DNA of 64,000 nt from Crotophaga sulcirostris (Eukaryota > Chordata > Aves > Cuculiformes > Crotophagidae). The stretch spans positions 3,066,726-3,130,725 of the forward strand of contig VYZB01000024.1 in NCBI GenBank assembly GCA_013397455.1, given 5' to 3'. How positions within the stretch are numbered: position 1 is the first letter of the stretch; each line of letters opens with the position of its first letter. The translations under genes and the position numbers were made by a program. The notes beneath the pieces were generated by a model. The model was not told the DNA's origin and made no database searches. It worked only from the letters and a program-made list of their open reading frames with translations. Below are positions 13,413-26,590 of this stretch, piece after piece.

Positions 13413-16400
13413 GACCTTCTATAGGACCAAGAAGAAGTCAAAAGAAGGACTGAAAACTGGTAAACACTGAGCAAGAGGTTTTTTTTCTTTTTCTTAACTG
13501 AGAAGACCTTAATACAGGTGAGCTTTGGTTAATTTTAATATAACAGAAGTAGCATAGCAATGGGATTGGAAGGTGACAAATTCAGTAGCAGACTCTGGAT
13601 ATGTAAAATATAATGGGGAAAGTTCATAAGAAATTATTCTAATAAGAAATCCCAGATTATGATTTAATAATTTACTAGTCTGATTTCTGTAAATGTGAAT
13701 TAGACAATATGAAAAGGATGGACGTTTAATGTGGTGAACTGATTGAAGCTGTTAGCTTACAGTTTGAAAGGGGCATTTTTGCAGTCCAAAATTTGTCTGA
13801 CTACTTTGTGAGGCAATTCAGCTTACTAAACTGTCAGAAAAAAAACCAAACACAAAAATAAAAATCAGTTGTTTTCATCTGGTCTAGCAAACAGAGCGGG
13901 TTCGTCGAAAAGTTAGAGGAGAGTTCAACCTGGCAAAACTGGGACTGTGCAACCAGGATCATATGGGAACGGAAACACCTTTTTTGGCAGCTGTGGAGAT
14001 GTCACACCAGCTTAGTCCATCTAATGCAACTGTACCAGAAGTAGGAACAGTGTTGGGTCCTTCAAATAGTAGTTTCTTTTTAAAATCAGCTAAATCTACC
14101 ATACTTCACACTGTCAATACACAAATACAGATGCCACATGGAAAGGAGCAGGATCACATAAAGAGAATATATAGGTACTACAGAAACAGTAAGAGGCTAG
14201 TTTTTTCCCAAAGATTGTCATTTATTTGAACTGGTTAATCCATCCTTGTAACAGAGAAACTCTGTAAAGACTAGTTTACTAAAAGGACTAAAGCTCATAA
14301 CACTTATCCAAATAGCTTAAATGGGCATCTACTAGTGAAAGTAGTCACATCCTGTGTCAATTATTCCTGGTATCATCTGTAAATCAAAGACAAAACTTCC
14401 TTTTTTTTTAAAAAAGTGAATAAACTTTAGATATTAATTAGTGTTAGAACTAAAGATTTTTAATTTGGTCATCTGTAAAAATGTTCTGTAACGTATTTGG
14501 TATTTTTATTTATAGGATCTGACAGTTGTGTGAAAGTAGCTAAATACAAAGCAAACATATAACCATATGTCATAAATTAATTAATTTTTAAACGCTTACT
14601 AGAACGAGAGAAATAGCAGAGTGCTTTTTAATTCAGACCCACGAATTGAAAGGATTTGCAGAGAAAGGGGTTTTTATGCCTCCCTTTTGAAAAAAAAATC
14701 TTAGGCAAAAAAAATATTGCTCTGCAAGTATGCCACTTTTATTCAACCAATCAGCTCCTGCATGTTTATGATACAGCTAGTTCAGAATGTATTCTTTTAA
14801 AGGTTTTTACTAAACTATAACGTATGAAGAAATAATATATTTTTCACAGATTTATTGTTTGTGTTTATTTTGTCATACATAGATGCAGATTAAAACACAG
14901 TCTTGTTTTATGTGTGTATGACACATGACAAAACACAGGCCTGCCCTTGTCAGATATCACCAGCACCCCAGGAATGAGCAAGGATGGTCAGGGTCAATCG
15001 AACATCCATTGGCAACTCTCATGTCAGAAAAGAAAAGCACAAGTCAACTGCTCACTCCCAAGGAGACAGCCACAGGAGGTTAAGCCCAGGATGTGATTTC
15101 AATCCATGAATCCTACTACCACATGGGAGAAGAGAAAACCAAAACTAAACAAACAGGCAAGCTTTTCTCCAGCTTTTTCCCTATGAGCCAGAGTGAGAAT
15201 CCCACACACACTGCAAATCTTACTCAGAAACCAACTCTCCCCAGGCCCTGAGGGAACTTCAGTTCACAGACTGACAGAGCTGGCTGTGTGCCTTCTAGGT
15301 ATTTGTATACACAGCATCGTAGCCCTGCAGCCCATCGCAGGGACAGGCAGAGTCTGCTGTGTGCTCAATTTAATGCAACAGTCTTCCGTCTGCTCAATGG
15401 GAACTGTGGCTACTGCAAATATTGCATATTCCAACTACTGGGGGGAAGGGCAGGAGGATTTTCCTTTTTTTCTGAGCGCTCATAAGCACAGATTCTGAGA
15501 GCTGAACTGCCCACGGAGCCCGAGAAGAAACGTAACGATGAAGGAATCCTATTGCAGCAACAGCAGCACTGCCACATGGCTAAGTCGCTGGAACAAATCA
15601 CGCTATCGCTTTCCAGCCCTCTCCCTAAGACATGAGCAAACGTGGCTCAGCAGTAAGTTCTTCAAACCAGGGCTCCAGTTCTCAGATAGAGGAATTTCAA
15701 GGAAACTTTGCTACAGTCCTTTTAGGAATGGTAGTCTTTCTTACGAAGTATTTCCTCGTCTTCTTTTCTCCGCTATCTTTATACTTCCACGTCCCTTTTC
15801 TGAGGCACTGCCTGCCCAAGTGCTCCAGGATCAGGCTGGTAGGCATCAGAATAAACATTTTAAGACTTGTTTCCCTTCAGCATATGTACCACCCGGGCCT
15901 TGTGCCTCAGACAGGTGATTCTGACCATGCTCTTCCTTAGAAATTGAAGTATTCTTGGCACGTTTTTCATATTGTTTGGCAGTTGTTACAATCAAATTGT
16001 ATTTACTACTGACTAATAAGAAGGTAAAAGGAAACAGCATTATCTGCTATGCAATAAAATTAAAAGAGGAGGCCCTTTGAAGCAATTTATCAAGGAATTT
16101 CCAACAATTCACATCTCAGGAAAAAACCCTCATCTCTATTAAATGGCAGACTTCATGAAATAAAGCTATGTCCAGCCCTATCAAAACGCTGAACCTAATT
16201 TTCTGAAGAATTTCTGATATTTTACTGCATAAAATATATGGGATTTTTTTCACATGCACAAGATGATTGGGCTGGTAAAAAATGGGGGATATGTTCTTCT
16301 TCAGTAGGAGTTTGTTATCAACAAAGGTCCTTTGGCCTATAACCTCTGGCACACAGAGGCTAGAACTTTCTAAGAACAGCAAGGTAGGAAAGTTAAGAGG

Positions 16401-19400
16401 ATTGAAGTCTTGAGATGCAATCTCTCTGGGAGTGACCTACTCCAACCCATAGGAACCCAAGTAATATGAACTGCCAGTGAGTTTCAGTTGGACTGATTGT
16501 TGTCAGTGCACATACAGCAAAGCACTTCACAATTTCATAATTTAACTCCAATTCTAAAAACATTTTGTATTTCTCTTCCATTACAGGTGCTGCAGTCAGG
16601 TTCTTAAATGTTCAAGAAGAGTGCACGCAATGCAACTACTCTAAATAAATGGCCACTGAAGTCTATAACGAAAGTTTTACTGGACACTGTGTTTAAATAA
16701 GAGAGGACTGCTAGATGCCATGGTCAGATAGAGACTATGGTTGAACTAGGCCTTCCCAGCTGCCTTTCATACATATCTCGGAGCAATAGATGTATTTAGT
16801 TCTTTAATGTGTCTGGTATTAAAAAAAAAAAGAAAGCAACCATGAGTCAACTGCCTTTCACTGAAAGGTAAATCGTTATTTACCCGAGGCTGACCAAAGG
16901 GTATGCCCTTCTCTGAGTTTCAGCTTTGGGGTCCATGCTTACAGGCTGTGAGCTAACTGTCTGTGAAATGCTGCACAGCACTGATGAGAATTAAAGGTGC
17001 AGCAAAATGGAAAGTTTTTATTATCAAAAGCAGGTTCTAACAAAGAAGGCAACTCACTCCTGTACTATTTCAAGCTTCCTACTTTTCAGGTAAGCCCATG
17101 CATACTGCTAGCCATTTCTGCTCAGCGTTCCTTGAAACCAACACCCTTTCTCTTTTTCTGAAGGTCTGCATGAAATAAAAGTGGTTCAAATACGATTATT
17201 TGCAGTCCATGATGACTGTCTCTTGCTTTTTTTTTGACACCAAGAGGTTCCTAGTGGCTTCCCTCCCCTTCCGCTCTTACTAAAGTTCAGAATAAGAATA
17301 CTCAGAATCAGCTTTTGCTGCCTGAATACTGAAACCAAGGCGTTGCAAGAAACTTTAGTAAGAGGAAGGAGGGGGAATGGCTGCAGCTATAAAGAGTATT
17401 CAGAGGGCTGGAGAGATACTTCCCAACAGCTGCACTGCATCAAGGCAAACCGCAAAATAGTTTTGCAGCAGCTCCCTAGAGCACAGTGGAAACAAAAGCC
17501 AGACAAGGCTGTTAGGAGCATTGGGGTTTTTTTAATGGTGGAGGGTAGGAGGGAGAAAGAGGCAGAAAGAAAAAAAAAAAAAACAAACCAACAAATCTGT
17601 GCCAGTACACCACTGTATATATGTTGCTGCAAATATATAAGTAGCTGGCAATAGTGCACATCATCAGATGTTACCCATTTGCTGTGATTTACATGCTGAG
17701 TTTTTAGGATAGAATACACAGAGTAGTTAATTACAATATTAATCTCCTAATACAGACAGCAGCAAATGTAAAGGAATATCTAAAGATATAGATAATTTTG
17801 ATTCTTAAAATACTGACACTCTGAAGAAATTTAATTTAGTTTACTAGTTACACCAGATTAAGACTAATATAAATAAGTGAAAATTTTCTATTGTTTCACA
17901 GAATTGATGTCAGTTATTCTGATTGTGTCTTTATTCTCCTCTTCTAACTTGTTATGAAAATATAGCCCTTGTTGTAGTATGAAAAAATGCATTGACTGTC
18001 TGTGGCACTGCCTGTAAATATTCAGATACTTAACTTCTAATGAGAGAGTTAAGAAAAATAACTCCTCCTCAGGACCTGCAAACTTCAGCTGAAATCATAA
18101 GAATGTCTGAGCTGAAGTCCTGTCTCACTCCCTGCCCCCATTCTTCAGACTGCTCTTTACTTAAATAAACTATTTGGGTTGGAAAAAATTCCTTAGGCCT
18201 ATTCTGACTCATGATTTCTCTGCTGCTTTAGAATCTTTAAAACTTGTCAGAAGCTTTACTCTACCTAATCTGCTGGGGGGAAAAAAGGCAGTTCCTCAGT
18301 TCCTTGAGCACAAGGAGCTCAGTCCAAACGAAGTCCCCACGTTGGATGATGACTGTTGCATGACATACGAGGAGGAAACACGGGCTCTTTCCTAGATTTC
18401 CAAATTAAGGTCACAGAGGGACACCGCCTGATGCAGAATTGGCTATAAAGAACTCCCACTTTTGCATTCCAGTTTTTTTTTCCCTGTTATTAGAACACAT
18501 TTTGGGACAAATCCATCAAAGAGTAGCCTTCAACCAGTTCATAGAAAAGGCTGACTATTCCATATAAATACCACAGAAAACTCAGGGTGTAACAGGGAGA
18601 GTTGTCCTAGTATTGATACCACAGCAAACCCCTAGTTTCATTAAGTTTAACATATGTTTACTTCCAAACAATTCCATGAAGTACAGACTTAGGTCCTCCC
18701 TCTCATAAAGAACACAACAAACTTCCACAGTTGCACACTTTTAGATGGAAACAGGTATAGACCCATACACACAATCGAATTACTGGTTTATGATGCATTT
18801 ACATATCGTTTGTGTTATTGTCTATATGCACACACTCCATATAAACTGCAAACTAATATGATTTTCTTCATCCCTTATGGGAATATACATATAGCAATCT
18901 CATTTTCTCACGTTTGTCACAGATTTCTTCATCATGCTCGGAGACACAGATCACAGCTTAGCTGGTGCCAAATCTTCTGTTAAATCACCTCTACACACTA
19001 GTGCACATCTTTCTTTGTGTTTGCATTGTATACAAAGACTTGTGAAAACTCACCCGGCTCTATTTCTTTTTGCTAATCAGAGTGACTACAGAATATTTTG
19101 TTCCAAGTAATCGTATAAACTTCATCTGCCATTAAAGCACACATGGTATGGTAAATGAACTATTCTAACACCACATAGCACTGAAACACAAGAGCTTCTA
19201 GAAAAAACAATAAAGAATGTTCTGTATGGGTCTGGCAAGTCAAGCCACTTCACATCCAGGACCTGCCACTTTGTTATCAGCTGTTTAGACCCAGCTGCAT
19301 AGGTAACTCATAGAGAACAGCCTAGAAGTCAAGTGGAAGATGGTTTCCATTTCACTACAGTGTTTGCACCCACTCCCTGCAAAGCCAGCTCTATCTGCTA

Positions 19401-22400
19401 GTACTGCTCCTGTCATGCCCTACCATAGTCTTTCCCACACAGCACACCACCCCTGCTTCTCCCACAGCTGGCACACAACTGCAGTTCCCAGCCCAATTAG
19501 AAGAGTGGCAGAGGTTTGGTGTCAGATGAACAGCAACCATTTCACAAAGCTTCTCACCTTCCCTCTGTCTCTTTTCCATGCTACCTGAGCACTACCTGGG
19601 TGAGATAATCTTCTGTCCCCACTACACAGCACCCAGCTCATTATACACTCATGTGCAGTGCAGAAAGCATACAAGAACCCAGGTCAGCTAAAACCCTAAG
19701 AATTATGGGACAAATCCTGGAACATTTATCCATTACGGGCAATCCAGGAACTATGGACACTTCTGAAGTGCTGCTTTCTTTGAAAGGTGGTCATGCGGCT
19801 AGGACTGAACCTTAAGAATAGATTATATCATATATACATATACATACAGGTATACCTGGGAGACAAAAAGGTTGCCTTAAGTCTGACTTTGGCCACAACC
19901 CCTCTAGGTCTCTCTCTGCATCTTTTTCCTGTGCTTTTTTTTCTATCCCTGCATTGAAATGAAAGATGTATTTACATTGTGCCTACCCAATAGACTTCCA
20001 CAAATCTCTGATTAGCATGGTCACATAGGGAAATAGGTGTTAGCTGGCTCTCCACAAGCACATATGTTGTTCAAATTAGGGCTTGAAGACAAGGGCTTCC
20101 TGTTTGCTCTGGTTTTTTAGTGTTACTTGACAGGTAAAGTCCCTGCAAGTGACAATATGATCAATTTCTGGCAAAGTCATTAAGAAATATGTTTAAGAAA
20201 TAAAAGGAAGAGCTAGAGCACAGCCACCTTGTTATGGTTCACAGCTAGTGTCTCAGGCCCTCAGAACCATAATTTGCCACAAATTTGCCTCCAAAATTTC
20301 TTTAGAATTGACTAACAAAGAGCTGATCATCAAGACAGCACCTTCCAAATGGCATTTGAATGGCCAGACACCTTCCTAGTGTGAAGAAGACTGAAAAGCT
20401 GAACTACATCAACAACTGTATTCAGGTAGTGGGAATGACGTTTACCAGCCTTACTCATAGTTATGCCAACTTAGTGACAAATGAGGCCTCACATTCTGTT
20501 TGGTGGAAGTATAAAAATTATGTTTGGGGATGATATACAATAATGCTAAGTAGTCTAACAGAAGTGTACAGGTGATGACTGAAAGACAGCACTTAATAAT
20601 TCCTTGGAGAGGTGTAACACCCAGGTGTAGCTAAAGCTGAGTGAATAGAGTCAACGCTAAAGGCTCAGACTGGCATTAGAGCTCAGCCAGAGGGTTTGCT
20701 CTTATCAAAATATTAACATTTCTTTGTCAGTTGAAATTAAGGCAGAGCTGACTACAAGAAGAATATTTAGCACCATTGTTGAACTAACTTCATGCCTTCA
20801 AAGACCTGTGCCAGCATGAAACTGTTAGCATGCACCACACACCTGTAAGTCATGTAAATGAAAGCTCTTCTACACACTATGCAGTGGGAGAAACAAGGAC
20901 CCAGGAGGTAAATTGCCAGAGGTTAACTAGTAAATCAGTGGCTTCAGGTGATGATAAATTCTTGACTGCTGGTCTTATGGCAAAATGCCTTTTTACATAA
21001 CTTGCCTGTAAATGTTCCATTTGTGCAGGAAATCAAGAAATTATCTGGAAGCTTAATGGCCCCTTGAAATAATGAGATTCTAAGATCTATTAAACTGGCA
21101 AATAGGGGCTCTAACTAATCTGTTTTAGTGTGTTAACTATATTAATGATCTGAAAACTGAAGATTGGTGTACGTAACATGTCTATCATGTAACTCATTAG
21201 TTAAATTTATGAATGAAATTTGGTTTAACTAGTAAGCCAAGGCGTGGGAGATAAAACAGCAAAATAAGTTAAAAACCAAGAGAAGAAAACAATGACATTG
21301 GTACTGCAGGGAGTGAATGAAAAGGTATTCTTCACTTTTCTCAGTCTAAATTTGGCAAGGATATTGGGAATGAGAGCCAAAATACTGTCATTTTTAGTAG
21401 TGTGATTCTTGCACCAGTGAAATTCTCTGATGTGATGTGATAGATTCCCCTAGGTGTAAATACAATCATTAATTAGCTCTGGATCTCTAGTAAGTGAGCC
21501 CCTGCTCCTGCTCTGACCTTAGTTTAGAAATAATTGTTACGTTGGTGAAATAAGAACTGGGAACCTGAAATCCATGTAAAAACTGGTACAGTTCTATTTT
21601 TAATGAACAACTTTGCAACTGTCACATTGAGTTCTGTGTGCACATGATCTAGAAGATAGAGATTTATTTTTTTTTGCATAGAGAAAACAGAATTGAGATA
21701 ATCATATTGGTAGAAAGAGGATTGTAGATGTAAGAAAAAAAACCCCTAATTGTGGGAAACTATGAAGATATTGGGTAAGGATTATTAAGTAAAAATAATT
21801 TTCTTATTCCAGTCTAGAGAAGATCAGATTAGGATGTAGTTGGAGATGACTGTTTGTTCTCGTATTCTGTTTTTCCCACAGATAGTTGCTACCTCCTTTT
21901 AGTTCCCTGGTAGTTTCCATAGGCAGGAGCTAACGCCTGTCTGGCATCTTCACTGCCAGTCCTGGAAGAAAGGGTTTCCCACCTCACGGTCTTTGAGACA
22001 TCCCCATCAGTCAGTCCAGGAACAAAGGCCAGCAATTACAAAACTGAATTGCACCCACTGAATAAGGGATATCCCTTGAAAGGCCCTCTACTTTTTGGCA
22101 ACATTTCAATGATAACAACTTTGCTTTGAAGTTTCCAATACAGAACTCATCAGAATCTGGAAAGTTTGAGGTCAAAGTATAATGTTTCCCTTATTCTTGA
22201 GATGCTCTACTCAATGAAAACCTTAGTTGGAAAAGAGAGCAAACTTAAATTTTCATAACTGAAGAATAATAGTGTAGGAATGAGTTTACAACAGGTTTTC
22301 TTCTTAACCAAATGACACCCTAAAATCAATACTTCCCAGACATTGCCTCTGTATTTTGGGTTACAATGAGAAAATCTAGCTGCTCACCAAATTATGTCAG

Positions 22401-25400
22401 TTCTTCCATGCTAGTCACAGAGCAAGGTTCCTTTGTAAAAGCCTGAATCATTGACCTGAAAACCCCCTCATTCTTTTTTCTCCTCACATCCATAGTTTTT
22501 GGAAGAAGTCGATCACATGCACAAAGGCTGAAGAGACAGAGGCTCACAAGGGAAAGAAGACTCAAACTCATCTTTTGTAGCCCTAATTCTCATGAACACA
22601 CCATCAAATCAGAACTGGATCAGTGCAGTTCTGTGCACTTATAAAAAAATCAGTGGACTGAAGTCCCTTATCTAATACTATGAACCTGGCTGTGTCATCT
22701 CTGCCCCACGACACTAAATATGAATGGCTTACTTTTTTACTCTGTATGCTTGCAAATTAATTTATTACCTCATATGCAACTAATTTGTTACTACATAAAC
22801 ATGAAGAGTGTCATTCCTCTTACCCCAGAGTCATGTTTGTGCATGAAAAAGAGATAGCAAGCTTGTGTGTTCCCCTTAACTAGAGCTCTTCTCTGCAGCA
22901 GTTCCAGCAACTTGGAAAGAGCCAAGAAATATGAGAGTCTGGAAACAAAGCAATAAAAGTTCAGCTGGGCAACTCCAGTCAGAAATCATCTGGAATGTGG
23001 CAATACTGAGTTGCAGGGCAAGTTATGAATTTGGAAGCAGCTAAGGAAAATTAAATTTACCCAAAGCAAAGAAAAAAAGAGAACTGTACATGTTAAGATA
23101 TACATTCTCTGCTGAAGTTAGCTCTACCCTTTGTTACCACTCAGACTGCTCTGATGATCGTGTATCTGTACAGTGAGGTTGGAGTTTGCATTTGATTAAA
23201 TTATTTTAAATACACAGCCTCAGTGTTGATACTAGTTATAGAAATAAATGGATACAATCAACCTAACAGCTTAAAGAATCCAGCTTTCTTCCAGTACTGT
23301 GTTTTTTTCTTTCTTTCACAAGTGCTTTGGAACACAGGAGTTGCTCTATCAGGTCAAATCAAAGGTACATCTAACCCAGTGATTTGTCTCTGACAGTGCC
23401 CAATAGTAGACATTTATAAAAATTAGTATTTTATAAAAATATTCTCACTGCCGTTAGCTTCTTATGGTGCTTCTTACAAGCCTCAACTCTCACTGTCAGT
23501 TTGCCCTTTGCAGTGCTTCAATGAGACAACTGATTCATTGCTTAATGTTTCAAACATTTTACTAAAATTTCATACATGAAAATATCATCCTGTGGCAAAA
23601 CCAGGAGAGTACACCACTACAGCAAGGCTGCTTATCATCTCATGAGCCTATGTAGGAATATACCAAGTCAAGGATTAGCAACCATTTTCAAAGACTGGAA
23701 AATAGTGCAGGAGAGGGAATCAGAGCTACAACTCTTTATCCATTAGCTGTATTTACTAACAAGAAAAGTTAATACTAAGAAGTTATTTTGGACTGAAGTG
23801 TGTCAACAACATTCAGCAAACATATTGGTCTGAAGGCACAATGGACTTCACTAAGGGACCACCTCCATTCTCTATATTTGCCTGCCCATTGCATCCCCCT
23901 GTAACTCCTAATCTTGTAGCCGTGTGGAACTGATGGAAGAAGCACAAAGAGACCAAGATCCTGCAAGGTTCATGAGCTGGCAGGCAGGTAAGAGTGAAAA
24001 GACTAAAATCAGCAACTGCAAGAAGGAAAGGCTGCATTGGAGTCAGAGTCTGTCCAGTTTGGCTTACCAGCGGGCCACTCAGTTCGAGTATGCACAGAAG
24101 GGAGCTGAGCCTACTGAGAGGGAGCAGGTACAGAAGGTGTGAGAGGGTAATCTGGGAGAAGGGAGAAGCTGAGGCTTTTAGGATATATGCCACATCTGCC
24201 TGTAAGGTCTATTGGCTACACCACTCATGGAATCACCTGGGTTTTTTTACAAAACTACATGCTATTACAATGAACAATGATCTATTAATCATTATTAAGA
24301 GCTTTTAACAAATCACAAACAGCTTTAAAAGTGCTTGTAGGGAGAAACAGTGCCATACTGCATGCCATTTATACATTCAACCACTTAAAAATGGGAACAT
24401 TGTGGTGTACAAGTAATTCTGGGGCACAGCAGGGTATTGCACTCAGCCAAGCCTTACACGAGTGATTGTATCTGCAGAGATTTCACATTTGCTGTGTGTG
24501 ACACGAGCATACGCTATGACTCTTTGTATTCAGATGCCCTAAGATTTTTTCCTAGTCTGTATCAGGAGATCTTGTTTTTTCAGTGAATAAGGAATAGAAA
24601 GTTGTGGGAAGGACATCCGAAAGTAATCAGCATGCAGATGACTTCTCTGCATCATCCCTCTAGAATGTGGGGTTCTAACTACACATGAAGCAGAACAGAT
24701 ACCTGTCCGTAGCTGCTGCAGGAGATAAAAGCTTTTCAGGCTTGTGCAGGTTGTTCTTTTTCTCTGTGGGACGACACGAGGTAAAAGGTTTCAAACTCAT
24801 GGAAAAGTCTGGACTGACAGGGCAATGTTTTTTCTGAATCTTACTTATATCTGCATGCTGCCTCATTTTTCAAAGTAGGTTTTAGATGCATTTGAAAATT
24901 ACACCCACTGCCTGTGGGAATTTAGCTGCCTCAGAAGACAGCTTCAGTCATATGCAGTATTTGAAACAAGCCTTTACTTGCACTGTTGCTTATTTTTGAC
25001 TGTCAGCTTGCATACCAAATGGTATCCATATAATGAAGGATCAGGTTGAAGGTGCTTCCTTCATTGAGACAGATTTTTTTTCCATCAAATCATCAGCTAC
25101 CTACCCCTTGTTGTAGCTGGAAATTATCACTTAGTATGGAAAACTATAACTTATTACTACATTCATTGAAACTTAGGACCTGAAGACAACAAAAAGACTG
25201 ATTCTTTTTCCACCTGCTATAAACAGTTCCAGTTTGGGGTCCTTTTGGTGTTTTTTAATTTATTTTTTTTTATTCTAACTATGCAGCAAACTTTTTCAGT
25301 AGTTAATTTCAAGGCAAGGTACCAATGATTTTGCATTCTTCTGTAATGTTGCCTGTGTTATTTATATTGCTATATTAATTGTATTGACTAATAACTAGAG

Positions 25401-26479
25401 CTTTATATGATACCCTCCATGGCCTTCTGTGCAAATACATTTTCGTACAAACCAAATAAAACCCATGATCATCTCTGCTTATTTTCAATTACTCCACTGA
25501 TCTCTTATATCTTCCTGTGCTTATTTTATTCATCTGCTTCTGAGTCCTTGACCTTATCACTCCCAAACCTGTTGATACTGTGAAGGAATGGCTCTATACA
25601 GATCTACTTCAAGTAACATTCATTTTCATTTTTCTTTTCTCTATCTGTGATATAAAGAAAGTGCTGAAAGTCCTAAGGAGCTGAAGCTCTGTAGCTGTCA
25701 TTTCACAGTGCTATGCCACAAAGATGAAATGGAACCTTTTTAATACTGTCATTTGACCTCCGTTTCAGCAATACGTTGATTAGCAGAGACACAAGCTTGG
25801 TGTGGCAGAACACACCACCACAGCAGAGACTTATCAGCTTATTTAGTCTGTCTACACACATGCATTAATATTTGTGTCCCTATAGAAAAAGTATTGTCAC
25901 CAACATTACTTTAATTTGCTTTCACTAGAATTTACTGAGACTTACGATTATTTTAAAAGGACTCCTGCCTTAATTTTACCTTGCTTCCTAGGCTTTTTTA
26001 GAATTTTGTGTGCCTTAAGCCAAAATTCTAAGGTTGACAAACAGAACAGGGTGGAAAAAAAATGGTGGTTAAAGCAGAAAAGAAAGATGGTTAAAGCAGG
26101 AAAAAAAGTCCAAAATTCTGTGACATAGTTTAACTACTTGTGAGATTTGCTGAGCTTGCTGAGCTTGTGAGATTTACAGCCATAGTGAACACTGGCCTGG
26201 CTCTGCTTCTATTGAAATCAATGGGAGTCTCAATTCTATTATCTGAGTGAGAACAGAATCAGAGCCAGAGTGGAGTGCTGTTTGTAATAGCCATGCAGAG
26301 ACTTAACAGCTTTATTAAACTGTTGGAGGTAAAGTACAAATGGTCTTAAAAATGAGATTTAAAATTAACTTTCATATGTAAAGGCCGGCATATTAATAAT
26401 TGCATTATTTTATTGGAGGAATTCCAGTGTCATAGAGCAATAGATTGAGTTGATAATGATCTTAAAAGTAGTCTACATG
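13413..26479. other. Intergenic, no gene seen
   Basis: Mostly unique AT-rich DNA. Small GC-richer patches around 15.2-15.9 kb and 19.3-19.6 kb have overlapping open frames of 60-126 codons on both strands, but none has a conserved domain or splice-linked partners. In mammals a fibroblast enhancer of COL1A2 lies roughly 13-21 kb upstream of the promoter, which would fall near 11-19 kb here. I cannot recognise it from sequence alone. A-rich runs (for example 17570-17583) and a TATA/CATA-rich patch near 19826-19856 are present. Confidence 0.55.
23333..23420 (-). mobile_element. Probable ancient CR1-type fragment
   Basis: The phrase order (CTCTATCAGGTCAAATCAAAGG, then CATCTAACCCAGTGATTTG, then CTCTGACAGTGCCCAATAG) resembles, allowing for decay, the inverted 3' region of the old CR1 lineages common in turtles and other reptiles, where it reads as a 'GGTCAGACCAATGGTCCATCT' type sequence. 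I rely on memory of that family. Boundaries are approximate and the match is diverged. Confidence 0.45.
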
Positions 26480-26590
26480 AATCATAGAATTACAGAATCA
26501 AAGAATCATAGAATGGTTTGGGTTGGAAGGGACCTTAAAGATCATGTAGTTGAAATCCCCCTGCCATGGGGGGGACACCTGCAGTAACGA
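26480..26590 (-). mobile_element. CR1 3'-tail fragment with ATTCTATG-type octamers
   Basis: Tandem ATCATAGAAT / ACAGAATCA octamers lead into GGTTTGGGTTGGAAGGGACC and a CCCCTGCCATGGG segment, the hallmark inverted 3' end of a classical CR1. It differs from the CACAGTAT-tailed copies elsewhere in the window, so it belongs to a different CR1 subfamily and insertion wave. Confidence 0.88.

Noticed and set aside
15193..15940. Cluster of overlapping frames (63-126 codons) in intergenic DNA
   Set aside because: A locally GC-richer patch gives open frames on both strands, but no domain, codon bias or splice pattern supports a gene.
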